In this document: piece after piece, positions 34,596 to 42,950 of the stretch | Layout: each line of letters opens with the position of its first letter | Position numbering within the stretch: the first letter of the stretch is position 1 | Assembly (NCBI RefSeq): GCF_013364275.1 | Contig: NZ_CP054932.1 | Coordinates: forward strand, 7,502,001 to 7,566,000 | Reading direction: 5' to 3' | Length of the DNA stretch: 64,000 nucleotides | DNA from: Actinomadura sp. NAK00032 | GTDB taxonomy: Bacteria > Actinomycetota > Actinomycetes > Streptosporangiales > Streptosporangiaceae | Notes under the pieces: model-generated | What the model was told of the DNA's origin: nothing | The model's database searches: none | What the model saw: the letters and a program-made list of their open reading frames with translations, nothing else | Position numbers and translations under genes: made by a program

Positions 34596-36095
34596 GTGGG
34601 GAAATGGGACGACGAGTACGACGTGGTGGTGGCCGGCTCGGGGGCCGGCGCGATGGCCGGGGCGCTCGCCGCGGCCTCGGGAGGGCTGCGGACGGCCGTC
34701 CTGGAGAAGACGCGGGTGCTCGGCGGAACGTCGGCGTACTCGGGGTCGGCGATCTGGCTGCCCGGTACGCAGGTGCAGGAGCGCGCCGGGCTCGGCGACT
34801 CGGCGGACGCGGCGCGCACGTACCTGCGGGCGCTGCTCGGTGACGCCGAGGAGGAGCGCCGGGAGGCGTTCCTCGCGACGGCGCCCGAGCTGGTGGAGTT
34901 CCTGGAGAAGGACCCGGAGATCGAGTTCCGGTTCCAGGCGTTCCCCGACTACTTCGCCGCGCCCGGCCGCATGGACATGGGCCGGTCGTTCGTGCCGCTG
35001 GAGCTGCCGGTCGAGCGGCTCGGCGAGCAGGCCGGGCTGGTGCGTCCGCCGGTCGACCGCGACCGGGCGGGCCGGGGCCACTCGGCGAAGCCGCTGGCGC
35101 AGGGCCGCGCGCTGATCGGGCGGCTGCTGCTGGCGTTCACCGCGACCGGGAACGGGTCCGTCCTGACCGGGACCCCGCTGACCGGCCTGATCGTCGAGGA
35201 CGGCCGGGTCGCCGGCGTCGAGGCGGGCGGGCGCCGGATCCGGGCCGCGCGGGGCGTGCTGCTGGCGGCGGGCGGGTTCGAGGCGTCCGCCGAGCTGCGG
35301 TCGGCGCGTGGCGTGCCGGGCGGCGCGGACTGGACGATGGCCCCCGACGGCGCGAACACCGGCGACGCGATCGAGGCGGCCGTGGAGATCGGCGCGTCCA
35401 CCGGCCTGCTCGACCAGGCGTGGTTCTGCCCCGGTCTGCTCACCGCCGACGGGCGGCCCGCGTTCACGCTGGGCTTCCGGGGCGGGCTGATCGTGGACGG
35501 CTCGGGCCGCCGCTTCGCCAACGAGTCGCTCCCCTACGACCAGATGGGGCGGAAGCTGGCCGCCGCCGAGGGACCGTTCCACCTGGTCTTCGACGCGCGG
35601 TCGGGCGGGCTGCCCGCGATCTCCGTCCCGCCGCTGGCGGCCGACGAGCAGGTGGCGTCCGGGACGTGGGTCCAGGCGGACTCGATCACCGATCTCGCCG
35701 CGAGGACCGGCCTGCCCGCCGACGCGCTGACCGCGACCGTCGAGCGCTTCAACGGCTTCGCCGCCAAGGGCTCCGACGACGACTTCCACCGCGGCGAGGA
35801 CCCCTACGACCTGTACTTCTCCGGCGGAAAGCCGTGCGTCGTCGCCGTCGACCAGGCCCCGTACTTCGCGGCGGAGGTCGTGCTGAGCGACCTCGGGACG
35901 AAGGGCGGGCTGCGCACCGACGCCGACGCCCGCGTCCTGGACGGCGAGGACCGCCCCATCCCCGGCCTCTACGCCGCCGGCAACACCAGTGCCTCGTTCA
36001 CCGGCCCCGTCTACCCGGGGCCGGGCGTTCCGATCGGGTCGGCCATGGCGTTCGCCTACCGCGCCGTCCAGCACATCAGGAGGGACCACACGTGA
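34596..36095 (+). CDS. FAD-dependent 3-ketosteroid dehydrogenase-like flavoprotein (KstD family)
   Basis: A 499-residue flavoprotein. VVVAGSGAGAMAGALAAA at the N-terminus is the dinucleotide-binding motif, LEKTRVLGGTSAYSGSAIW follows as in KstD, and the C-terminus has YAAGNTSASFTG and YPGPGVPIGSAMAFAYRA, the signature of 3-ketosteroid 1- and 4-dehydrogenases. It should introduce a ring double bond (delta-1 or delta-4) in a 3-oxosteroid. GTG 34596 is chosen because GGAGGGG lies 8 bp before it. Stop overlaps the lipase start (GTGA). Confidence 0.87.
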   Translation: MGKWDDEYDVVVAGSGAGAMAGALAAASGGLRTAVLEKTRVLGGTSAYSGSAIWLPGTQVQERAGLGDSADAARTYLRALLGDAEEERREAFLATAPELVEFLEKDPEIEFRFQAFPDYFAAPGRMDMGRSFVPLELPVERLGEQAGLVRPPVDRDRAGRGHSAKPLAQGRALIGRLLLAFTATGNGSVLTGTPLTGLIVEDGRVAGVEAGGRRIRAARGVLLAAGGFEASAELRSARGVPGGADWTMAPDGANTGDAIEAAVEIGASTGLLDQAWFCPGLLTADGRPAFTLGFRGGLIVDGSGRRFANESLPYDQMGRKLAAAEGPFHLVFDARSGGLPAISVPPLAADEQVASGTWVQADSITDLAARTGLPADALTATVERFNGFAAKGSDDDFHRGEDPYDLYFSGGKPCVVAVDQAPYFAAEVVLSDLGTKGGLRTDADARVLDGEDRPIPGLYAAGNTSASFTGPVYPGPGVPIGSAMAFAYRAVQHIRRDHT

Positions 36096-37252
36096 GAATC
36101 ATGGGAAGGGTCGCGGTCGCGGCCGTCACCTGCGCGGCGGCGGCCGGCATCACCGCCGTCCCCGCGCAGGCCGCGCCCGCGCAGCGCGGCAAGCTGCTGA
36201 GCAGCCGCCCGCTGGCGAACGCGGCGGCGCTGCCGAGCGCGTCCGCGAACCGGTTCGTCACCTACGTCTCCGAAGGCGTGGGCGGCAAGCGGATCACGGT
36301 GACGGGCACGGTCGCCGTCCCGAAGGGCACCCCGCCGCGCGGCGGCTGGCCGGTGCTGAGCTGGGCGCACGGCACCACCGGCACCGCCGACCGCTGCGCG
36401 CCGTCCGCCGACACCGCGGACGGCCCGGCGCACGACTACCTGTCGGTCACCGAGCAGTACCTGGACAAGTGGGTCGCGAACGGGTTCGCCGTCGTCCAGA
36501 CCGACTACGAGGGCCTCGGCACGCCCGGCGGGCACCCGTACATGAACGGCGCCAGCGAGGCCAACACCGTCACCGACATCGTGCGGGCCGCCCGCAAGGC
36601 CGACCACCGCATCGGACGCGACTGGTACGTCGCCGGGCACAGCCAGGGCGGCCAGGCGACGCTCTACACGGCCGCGGCCGCGCAGAAGCCCCGCGACGTC
36701 CGGTTGAAGGGCGCCGTGGCGATCGCGCCCGGCTCGTCCATGAGCCAGACCGCGCAGTACGTGAAGGCGCAGTACCCCGGCGCCGAGATCGCGCTGCCGT
36801 TCCTGTTCGTCCTGCTGAACGGGGCGAACGCGGCCGACCCGGCGTTCGTCCCCGAGGACCTGCTGACCGACGACGCCGCCGCCGTCGCCAAGGCCGGCCG
36901 GACGGACGCGTGCCTGCTCCAGCTCAAGCAGCTCAGCAAGAACCTGGCGCTGAACAACGTGTTCCGCCCGGACGCCGACCTCACGCGGTTCGAGAACTAC
37001 TACGACTCGCAGGAGGCGCTCGGCCTGACCATCAAGGTCCCGACGCTGGTCGTCCAGGGCACCGCCGACCGCGAGGTCTCCCCCGCCGCGACGCAGAACA
37101 TCGTCGGCGACCTCTGCAAGCGCTACGGGAGCATCGCCTACCGGCCGTTCGAGGGCGCCGACCACCGGGGCGCCATCCCGGCGTCGTTCGACACGGCCCT
37201 GCGGTTCGCCAAGTCCGTGCAGAACGGCGGAACCCCGCCCACCACCTGCTGA
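36092..37252 (+). CDS. Secreted lipase of the LIP (secretory lipase) family
   Basis: A 386-residue protein with a signal peptide (RIMGRVAVAAVTCAAAAGIT, cleavage near AQA-AP) and an alpha/beta-hydrolase fold. The nucleophile elbow is GHSQGG near residue 183; LSWAHGTTGTADRCAPS is the oxyanion region; the acid and base are in VQGTADREVSP and EGADHRGAIP. Members hydrolyse lipid esters. Translationally coupled to the KstD-like gene, which suggests release of sterol from esters outside the cell before ring oxidation; that is inference. Followed by a terminator. Confidence 0.85.
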   Translation: MRIMGRVAVAAVTCAAAAGITAVPAQAAPAQRGKLLSSRPLANAAALPSASANRFVTYVSEGVGGKRITVTGTVAVPKGTPPRGGWPVLSWAHGTTGTADRCAPSADTADGPAHDYLSVTEQYLDKWVANGFAVVQTDYEGLGTPGGHPYMNGASEANTVTDIVRAARKADHRIGRDWYVAGHSQGGQATLYTAAAAQKPRDVRLKGAVAIAPGSSMSQTAQYVKAQYPGAEIALPFLFVLLNGANAADPAFVPEDLLTDDAAAVAKAGRTDACLLQLKQLSKNLALNNVFRPDADLTRFENYYDSQEALGLTIKVPTLVVQGTADREVSPAATQNIVGDLCKRYGSIAYRPFEGADHRGAIPASFDTALRFAKSVQNGGTPPTTC

Positions 37253-37268
37253 GCCCATCACCTGCTGA
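37243..37268. repeat. 10-bp direct repeat covering the lipase stop
   Basis: CACCTGCTGA at 37243-37252 (the last codons and stop of the lipase gene) is repeated at 37259-37268. Confidence 0.55.
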
Positions 37269-37279
37269 CCGGCGCGCGC

Positions 37280-37305
37280 GGCCCCGTCCCCTCGCGGACG
37301 GGGCC
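37280..37305. terminator. Hairpin terminator between lipase and hsaA
   Basis: GGCCCCGTCC (37280-37289) and GGACGGGGCC (37296-37305) form a perfect 10-bp stem with loop CCTCGC. It serves convergent genes. Confidence 0.82.
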
Positions 37306-37332
37306 GTGCGGCGCGCGTCCCGGATCCCCGGG

Positions 37333-38499
37333 TCAGACCAGGTTGTCCTCCACCTTGAGGCCGAAGATGCCGCGGCCCCACATGGACAGGGCGTGCTCGA
37401 CGTCGTTGGCCACGTGGACGCTGCCGGCGTGGGCGTCCCGCCAGGCGCGCTCGATGACGTTGCCGCGGTGCAGCGAGTTGCCGCCGGCGGTCTTGAACAG
37501 GATGTCGATCGCCTCGATGGCCCGCTCGGTGCCGCGGACCTGGTCGCGGCGGGCGCGCAGCCGCAGCTCCATCGGGATCTTCTCGTTGCGGGCCGCGTAC
37601 TCGTGGATCTCCCGGACGTTCCGGTCGGTCTGCAGGATCGCGGCGTCGATCTCCGACGCGGCGCGGGCGACCGCGACCTGGGCGTGCGGGTCCTCGACGA
37701 AGCGGCCGCCGCCGAGGCTGAGCCGGATCCGGTCGCGCATCTTCGCCACGTAGTGGTCGTGGCAGCCGGCCGCCATGCCGATCACGCTGGCCGCGACGGT
37801 GCTGGTGAAGATCGTCCCGAACGGCATCCGGTACAGCGGGCCGGCGTTGACCTTGCGGCCCGGGTTGCGCAGCTGCGCCTGCTCGAAGTTGCGCATGGCC
37901 CGGTGGGACGGCACGAACGCGCGCTCCACCACGATGTCGTCGCTGGCGGTGCCGCGCAGGCCCATCGAGTCCCAGACCTCGCGGATCTCGTAGTCCTGCT
38001 TCGGGACGAGCACCGTCATGAAGTCGACCGGGCGGCCCTCCGCGCCGACGACGAGCGCACCGAGCAGCGCCCACGAGACGAACTGGACGCCGGACGAGAA
38101 CGACCAGCGGCCGGACAGCTCGTAGCCGCCGTCGACCGGGGTGAGCCGGCCGATCGGGGCGTAGGACGAGGAGACGAGCGTGTCGGGCCCGGCCTCCCAC
38201 ACCTCGCGCTGCGCCTCGTCGTCGAACAGCCCGAGGTGCCAGGAGTGGACGCCGAGGATCGCGGCGACCCAGCCGGTCGACCCGCACGCGCCGGAGATCT
38301 CCCGGACCACCTCGTAGAAGGCCACCGGGTCGCCCTCGGTGCCGCCGTACCGGGCGGGCTGCAGCATCCGGAACACCCCGGCGGCGGTCAGCTCGCGGAT
38401 CGTCTCGGCGGGGATGCCCCCCTTCTCGTCCACGGACCGGGCCCGCTCGGCGATGCCCGGCAGCAGCTCGCGCACGGCGTCCAGGACCTCGTTGCTCAT
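37333..38499 (-). CDS. hsaA: 3-HSA hydroxylase, oxygenase component (HsaA-like flavin-dependent monooxygenase)
   Basis: A 388-residue protein of the acyl-CoA dehydrogenase fold used by two-component flavin monooxygenases; HsaA of M. tuberculosis is 394 residues. Features: QPARYGGTEGDPVAFYEVVR, CGSTGWVAAILGVHSWHLGLF, WSFSSGVQFVSWALLGALV and HVANDVEHALSMWGRGIFGL. HsaA hydroxylates the phenolic ring A of 3-HSA to a catechol, using FMNH2 from the reductase HsaB. No hsaB is in the window. ATG 38499 follows CGGGAGCAGGG. Divergent from kshA. Confidence 0.9.
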   Translation of the reverse strand: MSNEVLDAVRELLPGIAERARSVDEKGGIPAETIRELTAAGVFRMLQPARYGGTEGDPVAFYEVVREISGACGSTGWVAAILGVHSWHLGLFDDEAQREVWEAGPDTLVSSSYAPIGRLTPVDGGYELSGRWSFSSGVQFVSWALLGALVVGAEGRPVDFMTVLVPKQDYEIREVWDSMGLRGTASDDIVVERAFVPSHRAMRNFEQAQLRNPGRKVNAGPLYRMPFGTIFTSTVAASVIGMAAGCHDHYVAKMRDRIRLSLGGGRFVEDPHAQVAVARAASEIDAAILQTDRNVREIHEYAARNEKIPMELRLRARRDQVRGTERAIEAIDILFKTAGGNSLHRGNVIERAWRDAHAGSVHVANDVEHALSMWGRGIFGLKVEDNLV

Positions 38500-38568
38500 C
38501 CCTGCTCCCGTCTTCCTGATACGGCTTTTGCAGGAGACCATGCTGCCGTGCCGCCGCGAGGGCGGGCG

Positions 38569-38583
38569 TCCCGGCCACCGGGA
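38569..38583. promoter_or_regulatory. Weak regulon palindrome (hsaA / kshA)
   Basis: TCCCGGCCACCGGGA keeps the outer arms of the motif. Plus-strand -10 TAACGT (38613-38618) lies exactly 29 bp away, toward kshA; the toward-hsaA -10 is unclear. Confidence 0.45.
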
Positions 38584-38654
38584 CTCACCGGCCGGGACGG
38601 TGACCTGCGACCTAACGTTCGATTTACCCATCCATCGCCGAAGGGATGATCCAC

Positions 38655-39812
38655 GTGACCGCAACCGAGTCGGACGCCGTCCGCGCCATCGAGGCGGAGG
38701 CGATCTCCCGCCGTTTCGCCCGGGGATGGCACTGCCTCGGGCTGGCCGAGACCTTCAAGGACGGCAAGCCCCACACGGTCCACGCGTTCGGCCAGAAGCT
38801 CGTCGTGTTCACCGGCGAGGACGGGAAGACCAACGTCCTGGACGGCTACTGCCGGCACATGGGCGGCGACCTGTCCCAGGGCACCGTCAAGGGCAACGAG
38901 ATCGCCTGCCCCTTCCACGACTGGCGCTGGGGCGGCGACGGGCGCTGCAAGAAGATCCCGTACTCGCGCCGCGTCCCGCTGCGCGCCCGCACCGCCGCCT
39001 GGCCGACGATGGAGCAGGACAAGCTGCTGTTCGTCTGGAACGACCCGGAGGGCAACAAACCCCCGGCGGACGTGACGATCCCGGTGATCGAGGGCGCGAC
39101 CCGCGACGACTGGACCGACTGGCGCTGGACGGAGCAGGTGGTCCACACCAACGCCCGCGAGGTCATCGACAACGTGGTCGACATGGCCCACTTCTTCTAC
39201 ATCCACCAGTCGTTCCCGACGTACTTCAAGAACATCTTCGAGGGCCAGACCGCCACGCAGATCATGAAGGGCGTGACCCGGGAGGACTCCCGGCGCAGGC
39301 GCGAGGGCTCCGGCGGCGGCGGGCCGCGGATGCTCGGCAACACCTCCGTCGCGTCCTACCACGGCCCCTCGTTCATGATCGACGAGCTGACGTACCACTA
39401 CGAGGGGTACGACCTGAACTCCGTCCTGATCAACTGCCACTACCCGATCGACGAGAACTCGTTCTCGCTGCACTCGGGGATCATCGTGCAGCACAGCGAC
39501 AAGCTGCCGCCGGAGGCGGCCGAGGCGACGGCGCAGAAGCTGTCGGAGTTCATCCTGGTCGGCTTCCAGCAGGACGTCGAGATCTGGAAGAACAAGACCC
39601 GCATCGACAACCCGCTGCTGTGCGAGGAGGACGGCCCCGTCTACCAGCTGCGCCGCTGGTACGAGCAGTTCTACACCGACGTCGCCGAGGTCAAGCCGGA
39701 GATGACCGACCGGTTCGAGTTCGAGATCGACACGACCCGTCCGGTGGAGTCGTGGAAGAAGGAGGTCGAGGAGAACCTCGCGCGCCTGGACGCCGAAGGG
39801 GCCTCGGCGTGA
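38655..39812 (+). CDS. kshA: 3-ketosteroid 9-alpha-hydroxylase, oxygenase subunit
   Basis: A 385-residue Rieske non-haem iron oxygenase, the length of known KshA. The [2Fe-2S] ligands are in YCRHMGGDLS and CPFHDWRWGG near residues 65-90; the iron site is in NVVDMAHFFYIHQSFPTYF near 180. KshA with reductase KshB hydroxylates C9 of 4-androstenedione-type steroids, which opens ring B after delta-1 dehydrogenation. GTG 38655 is preferred because GAAGGGA is 8 bp before it; ATG 38646 is too close to that site. First of a four-gene overlapping operon. Confidence 0.93.
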   Translation: MTATESDAVRAIEAEAISRRFARGWHCLGLAETFKDGKPHTVHAFGQKLVVFTGEDGKTNVLDGYCRHMGGDLSQGTVKGNEIACPFHDWRWGGDGRCKKIPYSRRVPLRARTAAWPTMEQDKLLFVWNDPEGNKPPADVTIPVIEGATRDDWTDWRWTEQVVHTNAREVIDNVVDMAHFFYIHQSFPTYFKNIFEGQTATQIMKGVTREDSRRRREGSGGGGPRMLGNTSVASYHGPSFMIDELTYHYEGYDLNSVLINCHYPIDENSFSLHSGIIVQHSDKLPPEAAEATAQKLSEFILVGFQQDVEIWKNKTRIDNPLLCEEDGPVYQLRRWYEQFYTDVAEVKPEMTDRFEFEIDTTRPVESWKKEVEENLARLDAEGASA

Positions 39813-40048
39813 CGACACGCCAGGACGAACGCCTCCTGGACGGCCCGCTGGTGCCCGTCGCCTGCCGCCGCTGCGCCGCCGAGGTGCTGGTGCGCAAGTC
39901 GAGCTGGGAGCAGACGAGCATCCAGTGGAACGCCGCCGCGCGGGCCGCGTGCGTGAACCTCGCCGAGGACCCGCACGACACCTGCCCGGCGCTGCGCTCG
40001 GCGATCCAGGAGGCGGCGCTGACCGGCGCCGTGCGGGTGGTCGAGTGA
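39809..40048 (+). CDS. Small four-cysteine protein in the kshA operon
   Basis: A 79-residue protein read from GTG 39809, overlapping the kshA stop (GTGA) and itself overlapping the next gene start. Cysteines at C19, C22, C48 and C59 (CRRC … AAC … DTC) could bind a metal or an Fe-S cluster, but the spacing is not that of a ferredoxin I know. RKSSWEQTSIQWNAAA is the most ordered-looking part. I recall similar small proteins beside Rieske oxygenase genes in other actinomycetes, without known function. Its lock-in between kshA and an SDR suggests a helper role in the hydroxylase step. Confidence 0.7.
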   Translation: MTTRQDERLLDGPLVPVACRRCAAEVLVRKSSWEQTSIQWNAAARAACVNLAEDPHDTCPALRSAIQEAALTGAVRVVE

Positions 40049-40845
40049 CCGGACGACTCTCCGGGCGCGTCGCGGTCGTGACGGGCGCGGGCGACGGCAT
40101 CGGACGCGGCGTGGCGCGCCGCTTCGCCGCCGAGGGCGCCCGCGTCCTGGTGGCGGAGCTGAACGCCGACAGCGGCGCGGCGGTGGCCCGGGAGCTGGCC
40201 GAGGAGTTCGGCGCCGAGGCGCGGTTCGTGCCGACGGACGTGACCGACAAGGCGCAGGTCCACGGCATGGTCGCGGCGGCCGTCGAGGCGTGGGGCTCGG
40301 TCGACGTCCTGGTCAACAACGCCTGGGGCGCCGGCACGGTGAGCCGCGTCGAGACCAAGACCGACGAGCAGCTCGCCCGCGGCTTCGCGATGGGCTACTA
40401 CGGCCCGCTGTGGGCGATGCAGGCCGCGTTCCCCCACATGAAGGCGCGCGGGTGGGGGCGCGTCATCAACATGTGCTCGCTGAACGGGGTCAACGCCCAC
40501 GTGGGGACCCTGGAGTACAACTCGGCCAAGGAGGCCCTCCGGACGCTGACGCGTACCGCCGCCCGCGAGTGGGCGCCGACGGGCGTCGTCGTCAACGCGA
40601 TCTGCCCGGGCGCCAAGAGCGCGGCGTTCCGGCGGATGGCGTCCGAGCACCCGGAGATCGAGGCCGCGGCCGACCGCGCCAACCCGATGGGCCGCCTCGG
40701 CGACCCGGAGACCGACATCGCACCGGTGGCGGTGTTCCTCGCGTCCGAGGACGCCCGCTACCTGACCGGCAACACCCTGTTCGCGGACGGCGGCTCGCAC
40801 ATCAACGGCGTCGCCTGGACCCCGGACCTGGACGGAGAGCAATGA
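40045..40845 (+). CDS. Short-chain dehydrogenase/reductase
   Basis: A 266-residue SDR: VVTGAGDGIGRGVARRF at the cofactor site, NNAWGAGTVSRVE after strand 4, MCSLNGVNAHVGTLEYNSAK carrying Ser-Tyr-Lys, and LTGNTLFADGGSHINGVAWT at the C-terminus. GTG 40045 overlaps the stop of the four-cysteine gene. Expected to act on a hydroxy/keto steroid made upstream or downstream of the 9-alpha-hydroxylation step; the position oxidised is unknown. Confidence 0.88.
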   Translation: MTGRLSGRVAVVTGAGDGIGRGVARRFAAEGARVLVAELNADSGAAVARELAEEFGAEARFVPTDVTDKAQVHGMVAAAVEAWGSVDVLVNNAWGAGTVSRVETKTDEQLARGFAMGYYGPLWAMQAAFPHMKARGWGRVINMCSLNGVNAHVGTLEYNSAKEALRTLTRTAAREWAPTGVVVNAICPGAKSAAFRRMASEHPEIEAAADRANPMGRLGDPETDIAPVAVFLASEDARYLTGNTLFADGGSHINGVAWTPDLDGEQ

Positions 40846-41630
40846 TCGACACCTATGGCCCGTGGGCCGTCATCGCCGGCGGCTCGGAGGGGGTCGGCGC
40901 CGCGTTCGCACACCGCCTCGCCGACGCGGGCCTGAACCTCGTGCTGATCGCCCGCAAGCCGGGCCCGCTGGCGGAGACCGCCGAGGCGGTCCGGGCGAAG
41001 GGGGTGCAGGTCCGCACGCTGGAGCTGGACCTGATCTCCCCCGACCCGCTGACGAAGGTCCGCGAGGTCACCGACGGCCTGGACGTCGGCCTGATGATCT
41101 TCAACGCGGGGGCGAACAGCTACGGCCACGAGTTTGTCACCGGCGACCTGGAGCGCTTCCAGGGCGTCATCGACCTGAACATCACCGCGCAGCTGGCGTT
41201 CACCCACCACTTCGGCGCGCTGATGAAGGAGCGGGGCCGCGGCGGCCTGCTGCTCGTCGGCTCCCTCGCCGGGTACATGGGCCAGGCGCAGATCAGCATC
41301 TACTCCGCCGTCAAGGCGTTCGGCCGCGTGTTCGCCGAGGGCCTGTGGCTGGAGATGCGCGAGCACGGGGTGGACGTCCTGGAGCTCGTCCTCGGCGTGA
41401 CCCGCACCCCGGCGATGGAGCGCGCCGGCCTCAACATGGACATGCCGGGCCTGAACGTCGCCGAGCCCGACGACATCGCCCGCGAGGGCCTGGAGCACCT
41501 GAAGGACGGCCCGATCTGGGTCGCGGGCGGCAACTACGAGGCGGCCCAGAAGCGCGCGGGCTTCCCCCGCGACCGCAAGGTCCTCGGCGCCCACGAGGCC
41601 ATGAAGCGGATGCTGCCCGACCCGTCCTAA
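40842..41630 (+). CDS. Short-chain dehydrogenase/reductase
   Basis: A 262-residue SDR of the DltE/17-beta-HSD12-like type: IAGGSEGVGAAFAHRLADAG at the start, ELDLISPDPLTK, then NAGANSYGHEF in place of NNAG, and IYSAVKAFGRVFAEGLW as the catalytic region. The C-terminal half (VLGVTRTPAMERAGLNMDMP) differs from classical SDRs. ATG 40842 overlaps the previous stop (ATGA). Last gene of the kshA operon; it ends 4 bp into the convergent MarR gene. Confidence 0.87.
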   Translation: MIDTYGPWAVIAGGSEGVGAAFAHRLADAGLNLVLIARKPGPLAETAEAVRAKGVQVRTLELDLISPDPLTKVREVTDGLDVGLMIFNAGANSYGHEFVTGDLERFQGVIDLNITAQLAFTHHFGALMKERGRGGLLLVGSLAGYMGQAQISIYSAVKAFGRVFAEGLWLEMREHGVDVLELVLGVTRTPAMERAGLNMDMPGLNVAEPDDIAREGLEHLKDGPIWVAGGNYEAAQKRAGFPRDRKVLGAHEAMKRMLPDPS

Positions 41631-42085
41631 CCGCCCTCGACGTGCGCCTCGTAGAGGCGTTTGAGCAGCCGGTTCAGCTGCAGGCGGTCATCGCGGCCCA
41701 GGGGTTCCAGGAAGTCCTCCTGCTCCTGGGCCGCTCTGTTCGCCAGGTCCCGGACGAGGGCCGTCCCCTCCTCGGTGAGCGCGATGAGGCGGCGCCGGCG
41801 GTCGGCGGCGTCGGTCCGGCGCTCGATGAGGCGCCTGCGGGCCAGCGGGTCGAGGACGGCGACGATGTTGCGCGCGTCCACGGCGACGAGTTCGGCGAGC
41901 CGCCGCTGGCCCGTCGAGCCGCGTTCGTCGAGGGCGAAGAGGACCGTGTACTGGCCTTGCGTCAGGTCGTGGGCGGCCAGGAAGGCCGTCCATGAGCGGG
42001 CCGTGAGCGACCCCATGCGGGCCAGCAGGAACCCGGTTCCACGTTCGTAGCGAGGGCCGTCCACGGCGTCCATCATATTCGACAT
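41627..42085 (-). CDS. MarR-family regulator
   Basis: About 152 residues with a winged helix (GQRRLAELVAVDARNIVAVL as recognition helix region and RRTDAADRRRRLIALTEEG as the wing). MarR proteins are dimeric repressors that release DNA on binding phenolic or lipophilic ligands, or on oxidation. The start is uncertain: ATG codons at 42085, 42076 and 42073 are all possible. A perfect 19-bp palindrome lies in the divergent promoter, so it probably controls itself and the epoxide hydrolase-like gene. Confidence 0.85.
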   Translation of the reverse strand: MSNMMDAVDGPRYERGTGFLLARMGSLTARSWTAFLAAHDLTQGQYTVLFALDERGSTGQRRLAELVAVDARNIVAVLDPLARRRLIERRTDAADRRRRLIALTEEGTALVRDLANRAAQEQEDFLEPLGRDDRLQLNRLLKRLYEAHVEGG

Positions 42086-42101
42086 GATGCATGTGCTCTG
42101 A

Positions 42102-42120
42102 TAGACATGATTCATGTCTA
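42102..42120. promoter_or_regulatory. Perfect 19-bp palindrome, probable MarR operator overlapping a leaderless start
   Basis: TAGACATGATTCATGTCTA is a perfect 9-1-9 palindrome. It contains the -10-like TAGACA and the ATG (42114) of the hydrolase gene; TTCGAC at 42078-42083 is a -35 candidate at 18 bp. A second partial copy, ACATGATGCATGT, is at 42082-42094 near the MarR start. Confidence 0.8.
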
Positions 42121-42947
42121 TTATTTCGGTGGACGGCCGGTCGCTGCATGTCGAGGAGTCGGGAGACCCCTCCGGGCGGCCCTACCTGTTCCTGCACGGC
42201 TGGCCCGAGTCGTGGCGGACGTGGAAGCCAGTGATGGACGCCGCCCCGCCCGACGCCCGCGTCATCGCCCTCGACCTGCCCGGCATCGGCGGCTCGACGG
42301 GCGGCACGGACGGATCGAAGGCAGGGCTGGCGTCCGTGGTGCACGCCCTGGTCGAGCAGCTGTCCCTGACCGATCTCACACTGGTCGGGCACGACGCCGG
42401 CGGGATGGTCGCCTACGCGTACCTGCGCCGGTATCCCGTGGGCCGCGTGGTCATCATGAACACCGTGATCCCCGGGGTCGACCCGTGGAGCGACGTCCTG
42501 CGGAACCCGTACATCTGGCACTTCGGGCTGCACGCGGTCCCCTCCCTGCCCGAGACCCTCGTGCGCGGGCGGCAGGCCGATTACTTCGACTACTTCTACG
42601 ACGTGCTGTCGGTGGACCCGTCCAGGATCACCCCCGAGTCGCGGGCCGCCCACGTCGCCGCCTACGAGAGCGACACCGCGCTGACGGCCGGTTTCGACCT
42701 CTACCGGGCCTTCGCAAAGGACGCCGAGGACAACGCCGCGCTCACCGAGCCGACCGCGACACCCGTCCTCTACCTGCGAGGCGACGGCGAGCACGGCGCC
42801 ATGCCGGTCTACGCGGCCGGCTTCCGCGAGGCCGGAATCGAGAACCTGACGACCGCGATCATCGAGGACGCGGGCCATTTCGCCCAGGAGGAGCAGCCGG
42901 ACCGGGTGTGGGCGCTCATCGCCGCCTTCGCCGGCGGGCCGGAGTGA
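42114..42947 (+). CDS. Alpha/beta hydrolase, epoxide hydrolase-like
   Basis: A 277-residue hydrolase. The nucleophile elbow GHDAGGM has aspartate rather than serine, as in epoxide hydrolases and haloalkane dehalogenases. LFLHGWPESWRTWKPVMDAA is the HGWP oxyanion motif of epoxide hydrolases, and the base is in EDAGHFAQEEQPDRV. The start lies within the MarR palindrome with no ribosome site, so translation is probably leaderless. Likely detoxifies an epoxide or halogenated compound when the MarR repressor is released. Confidence 0.88.
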   Translation: MSIISVDGRSLHVEESGDPSGRPYLFLHGWPESWRTWKPVMDAAPPDARVIALDLPGIGGSTGGTDGSKAGLASVVHALVEQLSLTDLTLVGHDAGGMVAYAYLRRYPVGRVVIMNTVIPGVDPWSDVLRNPYIWHFGLHAVPSLPETLVRGRQADYFDYFYDVLSVDPSRITPESRAAHVAAYESDTALTAGFDLYRAFAKDAEDNAALTEPTATPVLYLRGDGEHGAMPVYAAGFREAGIENLTTAIIEDAGHFAQEEQPDRVWALIAAFAGGPE

Positions 42948-42950
42948 GGG

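Noticed and set aside
37333-41630. A complete steroid ring-degradation set
   Set aside because: kshA and hsaA are present, but hsaB, hsaC, hsaD and kshB were looked for and not found in the window, so the pathway must be completed elsewhere.
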